This document shows positions 58,901-64,000 of a DNA stretch of 64,000 bases, in pieces (the stretch's first letter is position 1; the number at the start of each line of letters is the position of its first letter). Below the pieces are notes generated by a model. The model saw only the letters and a program-made list of their open reading frames with translations. It ran no database searches and was not told the origin of the DNA. A program made the position numbers and the translations under genes. This stretch comes from Podocnemis expansa. Lineage: Eukaryota > Chordata > Testudines > Podocnemididae. The stretch is from positions 7,339,176-7,403,175 of the forward strand of contig ML682038.1 of assembly GCA_007922195.1 (NCBI GenBank). Direction: 5' to 3'.

Positions 58901-58953
58901 AAAACAGGAAAAAGATAAAAGACAAAAATACTTACACCAGCAGGATTGTTTGT

Positions 58954-59127
58954 TTCTAGACCAGGGGTCTCAAACTCAAATCACCACGAGGACTGCATTA
59001 AGACTAGCACAATAGCCCAAGGGCCACATCACTGAAACCTTTTCATACAACAATATTGCAAATATCGATAATGCAGGCCATAGGAAGTAACTTCAGGGGC
59101 TGTAAGTTGGGGAGACATGTTCTAGAC
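58954..59127 (+). mobile_element. Small hAT-like element sharing a target duplication with its neighbour
   Basis: A 158-base unit (58962-59119) starting CAGGGGTCTCAAACTC and ending GGGGAGACATG is flanked by identical TTCTAGAC at 58954-58961 and 59120-59127. The second copy also serves as the left duplication of the element at 59128. Confidence 0.65.
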
Positions 59128-61684
59128 CAGACGTGGCCAGACTGTGGCTTGTGAGCCGCATGCGGCTCTTTAAAGAAAAATTGTGGCTCCCGGGAGAGCG
59201 CAGGAGGGAGGGGTGGCAGGGTGGGAGCCAGGGGCAAGAAATCTGCAGTGGTCGGGGACAGCAGAGAGGCGGCGGGAGGGTGAGAGCCAGCAGCGGAGGA
59301 ACAGCCTTGTCAGAGCTGCAGGAAAAAGCAGCCTGGTCAGAGCCAGGGGAGGGGCAGCCCTGGGAGAGCCCACAGGGGAAAAGCAGCCTGGTCAGCGCGG
59401 GGAAGGGAGGGGAGAGGCAGCATTGAGAGAGCCTCACCAACAGAAAAAAAGCAGCGTGGTGAGAGCCGGAGCAGGGGCAGCACTGTGAGAGCCAGCAGGG
59501 AAAAGCAACCTAGTAAGAGTGGGGAGGGCAGGAACGGGGCAGGGAAACAACAGTGTGGTAAGATCCGGGAGAGGAGGGGAGGGGCAGCATTGTGAGAGCC
59601 AGCAGGGGAAAAGCAATGTGGTCAGTTAGGTGCAAAGCACTCAAAGAGTAAATATCAGATTCTACAGTTTACCCAAACCATATTAATTCTACCCTCCTTG
59701 TCTATGCATTATGATACAGTCTTTAATTACAACATTACAGGCTTCATTCATTGGACAAACTGGATGCACACAGAGGCAGAATTAACTAATTGCATGATTT
59801 TTTAAATAGTTTTCTTTTTTGATATTGTCTTCTGGGTAAATATTTTTAAAACTGGCAACATAAATTGATCAAGAGCAAGTCTACAATGAACTACAGATAA
59901 GTGATGATAATCTTGTAATTTAAACTTGAAAAGCAATTGTAAATTTTTTTTAAAAAAATCACCTGGCATTTCCAGATATTGTAATATAACCCAAAATTAT
60001 TTCTCTTGTATTCCTATTTTGAAAATTAAATAAGAATCATCAGAAATGACTGAAAATTGACACGTGTTACATCCAAAACCACTGACTGCTGTCAAAAGGT
60101 TATTAAAAAAACCCTCTATTAATTTTAAAGAATGTTACATGTACTTATTATGGGTCATGGTTCATTTTCAGCATGCAAAATTATTTAGACTTAGGATAGA
60201 CACCACTAATGAAAACTGGCTTTAGAAGAAAAAAAAATTCCTTAAGTACATTCAACAAGTGTGCCTGAGACATCAATATGTCATCTGTTTGCAGAAGGAA
60301 CTGCTAGTACATTTATTTTATATGAAAATTTTAAATATAACTAAGTCAATTACCAAGATAATTTATATTCACTGCAAAGTTCAATAGCAGCACTATACTT
60401 CGACTGATTCAACATTCAACATGTATTAATTCTTCTTTGTTGTATATTAGTAGTCAAAATTCATTTATATTTCAGTGCAGTCTTCATGAATGACTCTGAG
60501 TATCTGAGCCCATTAGACAAGAGAGTAATTGTTGTGAAAGGCTGAGGATGGAAAAATTGTGTTTGTAAACTTTCTGAAAAAAAATCTCTCACCAGTAAAG
60601 ATTTTACTTTGTACTATAAAAACCAAATAATGATATTTAGAATTTATACAGGGCCTGACCCCAAACTGAATAAACTCAATGGGATTTTTTCCATAGTATT
60701 TTCTGTGCAGAGACTCCAAAGCATTTACTGAAACAGGCTCTGATCTTGCACTTTGTCCCCCTAAATTCTCATTGATCTGTTGTGATTCTGAACAGTTGAA
60801 AAGATGTTCCTGTGTGTATCTCTTCCCAGGATTAAGATGAGAGCAGTGTTTTCCCTTACTATTACTTTCATTTTAAGATTAATTGTGTCTGATTGAGTCC
60901 TCAGACCTTTTGTGTTCACTGTCCATGAGTATTTTAGTGAACAAGTTTACTGGCAGAAATCTTGGCAGGGAAGTGGGGGCATGGTCAGGGCCAGGGTGGA
61001 GTGGGGGGCAGAAGTGTGGCATGGTTGGGGAGAGCAGAGAAGCAGCAGCATGGTAACAGGCTGCAGAAAAGGAGTAAGGGGGTGGGGTAGGGAAGCATGA
61101 CATGGTCAGAGAAGCCATAGCTTGTTTAGATTTTTCTCATAGGCCCTAATGCAATGTACTCATTAAAATAAAATCATGTTTTACAAGTTGTAAACATGAT
61201 GTGGAATACTAAGAAATGAAAATACAAAGGAGAGAAGTTTAAAACTGAACGTAGATTACTTTCAGTTTTTGGCACAACTTACTCCTGTGAAGCATCATAT
61301 TCCACAATGAAATTCAAAACATTGTGCAATATTTAGAGATCATCGTCTGAGAGAGCTTTTACCTGCTGCATTGACAGGTTACTTTCCAGATTTTAAAAAA
61401 AACTTGGCACAAACCTGTAGTGTTCGACATCTAGCAACAGCTAAGTTTTTGCTGTATAGGCCTAGTTTCATGGTAACCTTAAATAATTATTAGTATTGAC
61501 GTTAGTAGGATCAATATTTGCCCTATTTTTACAATAAAATTAAAGTGCACAATGAATTTTAGGCTTAGTAATTTTGGAGTAGGTAAAAATATGTGGTTAT
61601 ACGCCTCAGTGCGGCTCTCAAAGTTTTAATAATTGACTTGTGCGGCTCTTGAGTTCCGTAAGTTTGGCCACCCCTGTTCCAGAC
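59120..61684 (+). mobile_element. Non-autonomous hAT element with internal minisatellite, copy 3 (enlarged)
   Basis: Spans 59128-61676, with TTCTAGAC at the left (59120-59127) and TTCCAGAC at the right (61677-61684). Ends are CAGACGTGGCCAGACTGTGG and AAGTTTGGCCACCCCTG. The GC-rich array occurs twice (59200-59630 and 60955-61105), separated by about 1.3 kb of AT-rich sequence without coding capacity. That middle part is absent from copies 1 and 2. It may be a nested insertion or part of a longer ancestral element. Confidence 0.8.
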
Positions 61685-64000
61685 TATCCTAGAGGAAGGG
61701 AAGCTGTTGGGAAGATGATGCTGCCGGCCACGTTGGATGCCAGCAGACACTTCTTTGTGCATGACGACTACAGGGATTGTCATGCCAGGAACGTCCTGGC
61801 TTCATTTGTCAGGTTTCCTGAGGGAAGTCCAGATCACCATAGAGGACTGTTCTTTTGATGAGTTGCATCTCTTCGTTGAGAAGGCTGATGACTCCATTCA
61901 CTTCCTCAAAGACTCTAGAGCAACTGTCCAGTCACTGAGTATCTACGCACAATTTCTGTGACCCATTGCTAGCTCAGCAGTTCATTGTTCCCTATTTCTT
62001 TCAGCAGTGATTCAGTGAGCCTCCTCATAAATGGTAAAGGATCAAGCAACCTCTCAGGTTCATTTTTGTCAAAACCTTCTGCATCTCATGCCTAATCTTT
62101 ACAGAAACATTTCTGAGTGCGTTTAGAGAGCCACCAACTACCATGATTTTATTCCATGCACCCATCAATCCCCTTTGGATGGCTCTATCACTCTTCTTAT
62201 CATTTTGGAATGTGATGACAGAAGTGGGTCCGGGATGTCATTTGATATGGCTATATATTCAGATTTAAAACTCTACTTCTTTTGAATCCCTTGCCCTGAT
62301 GCCACTTCAGGGATTGCTTTCATGACAGTATCCTCCCCCAAGAAGTGAACTCATTGCTGCAAAGAAGTGTGATAGAAAGCATTTCCACAACCTATCAGGG
62401 AACAGGGTTCTATTCCATCTACTTTGTAACTCTCAAGAAGAAAGGTGAGTGGCAACTGATCCTAAATCTCCACTATCAAAATTACTTCATGTGAAAGCTA
62501 AAGTTTTTAGTATGGTCATCCTGACAGCTATCATTCCTTCCATAGAAAGTGTCATGTAGTTTATAGTCCTTGATATGCAGGATGCTTACTTTCATGTGAA
62601 TATCTATCTTACCCACAGATGTTTCCAGAGTTTCATGGAGGGGGGTCATCATCACTGCCAGTTCAGGGTTCTTCTGTTTGGACACACTATTGCTCCATGA
62701 GTCTTCACCAAAGGCTTCTTGGTAGTGGCAGCTCACCATTTTGAGTCAAAAGGTCCTTATGGTTCCTTATCTCAGTGGCTGGCAGCTAGCAGCCCAATTG
62801 AGAAAAGGAGCCTGAGTATCAGCCTCTGTGCTGCTCACATTTTTCTTCTTCCTAGGGGTAAGCATAGATGTCAAAAAGTTGCCTCTGACCCCACTTAGTC
62901 CCTCGAATTTATTGGTAGCACATATTGACATGATCTTGGCTTGCTCCTCTCTACCAGAAGACAAGTTCCAGACCCTTTAGGAGCTAATTTCCAGGGTGCT
63001 ATTCAGTTCTTTTGTCCCAGGCCAGGATCTGCCTTTCTTTTCCTGGCCACATGGTGGCTTTCATTTACATGACTGCCTTTGCATGTTTACATTATTTCTG
63101 CCTACTATTCTATGGATTTTCTACATGCTATTCCTCATGAAGTTCTCTGCTGCCTCCAGTAGTGAGTCAGGTTTGTACTGAGATACCATTCTTTCTTTCT
63201 CCTCCTTTCACAAAATTATTGCAGATGCATTGTTGGTAGGATGCAGGATGCATGGACAAGCACATAACTTCAGGGACTTGGATTGCTTGAGAGTTCTGGA
63301 TGCACATCAACAACCTGGAGCTTAAGGCTATGTGGAGGGCATGTTGTGCATTTTTTCCATTTGTTCCCATCATGTTGGACAGTGCTGCCACTGTCTACTA
63401 CATCAACAAGCAAGAGGGCACAAGGTCTCTTGCACTCTGCATAGAAACAGTTCACCTGTGGGATTGGTGCATTGTTCAGAAGATCCTGTTGTCAGCAGTG
63501 TAACTTCAGGACTTAGAATGTGATTGGGGACTTTCTCAGACGGAAGTTCAGGACCAACCACAAGAAGGTGCTTCATGATTTTCAACCATTGAGTGACACT
63601 GATTACAGACCTCTTCACCTCCCACACCAGCAAATGTATTTTACTGTTTTAGGGGAGGGCTTGGTGCCTTTTCCCAAGTGTTGCCTTAGTTCTCTGCTGA
63701 TCAAATCAATTCATTTGTGCCTTGCCGCCTCTGCTGCTTATGCTGTGATTCCTGCACAAGATCAGGTGCAGAGAGCAACAGCCGTTCTGATAGCCTCTTT
63801 CTAGTCTCAGCAGTTCCGATTTTCCCTTTTTGCTCTGCACGTTGGCATGCTCCCTACTTCTTCTCTGACTTCTCCAGGAATTGCTCACTCAAATAGGGTG
63901 GATGGATCTGGCATCACAATCCCCAGACTCTTCACCTCTGCGCTTGGTTTTTGGATGGCCACCTTCATTAGAGCATGAATATTGTTTAGTAGTGCAGAAT
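61685..64000 (+). mobile_element. DIRS-like element, copy 5, incomplete at window end
   Basis: Plus-strand remnant. The ORF1 end carries QITIEDCSFDELHLFVEKAD and FLKDSRATVQSLSIYA (61825-61950). In RT, VLDMQDAYFHVNI (near 62568-62605) keeps motif A, but the palm box reads VPYLSGW instead of PYLDDW, and LLFGHTIAP precedes it. RNase H shows NNLELKAMWRACC (63305-63345) and SAATVYYINKQEGTRSLALC (63380-63440). The HPDP..LHLCAW-like block near 63905-63950 would precede the recombinase, which lies beyond the window. There are many stops. Confidence 0.72.

Noticed and set aside
51899..64000. Final CSPP1 exon(s)
   Set aside because: I looked for a frame resembling the known C-terminal segment after an AG acceptor in the needed phase and found none that I could support.
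1..64000. tRNA, rRNA or CRISPR features
   Set aside because: No tRNA A/B box pair with a cloverleaf, no rRNA stretch and no regularly spaced repeats were seen; the window is vertebrate nuclear DNA.

Overview
This is a vertebrate nuclear window, most likely from a turtle. It covers the 3' half of one gene, CSPP1 (centrosome and spindle pole associated protein 1), on the plus strand. Eleven exons can be assembled from splice sites, matching phases and resemblance to the vertebrate CSPP1 protein as I remember it. They lie at 332-481, 1311-1463, 5778-5882, 6716-6782, 11244-11364, 13785-13927, 14943-15083, 42626-42672, 44932-44995, 50818-50927 and 51629-51779. The reading frame is open across all ten junctions. 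One junction (13927/14943) uses a GC-AG intron. The last coding segment of the known protein was not found, so the gene probably continues beyond 64000.

The introns are filled with transposable elements. Five DIRS-like tyrosine-recombinase retrotransposon copies lie in the same orientation as the gene. Copies 1 (about 15687-25200) and 2 (about 28231-34125) keep inverted terminal repeats, an internal complementary region and recognisable ORF1, reverse transcriptase/RNase H and recombinase regions. Copies 3 (38829-41070), 4 (about 53000-57360) and 5 (61685 to the window end) are older and broken. A nearly complete CR1 LINE (19650-23344), with an esterase ORF and an endonuclease/RT ORF, is inserted in the RNase H region of DIRS copy 1. 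Older CR1/L3-type fragments lie near 11480-13090, 46455-46560 and 51010-51530.

A degenerate Penelope-like element with RT and GIY-YIG remnants lies on the minus strand at about 1690-3600. Several isolated Penelope-type terminal repeats occur elsewhere, some as inverted pairs, and they carry hammerhead-ribozyme-like cores. Non-autonomous hAT elements with 8-bp target duplications occur in chains. At three loci two elements stand side by side sharing one duplication copy (TSD-A-TSD-B-TSD). One hAT family carries a GC-rich internal minisatellite.

The organism is an inference. CR1 with an esterase ORF, abundant DIRS and Penelope elements, hAT MITEs and a MIR-like SINE together suit a turtle best. 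Another non-avian reptile is not excluded. The element proteins all carry stops, frameshifts or lost catalytic residues, so nothing here looks autonomously mobile.
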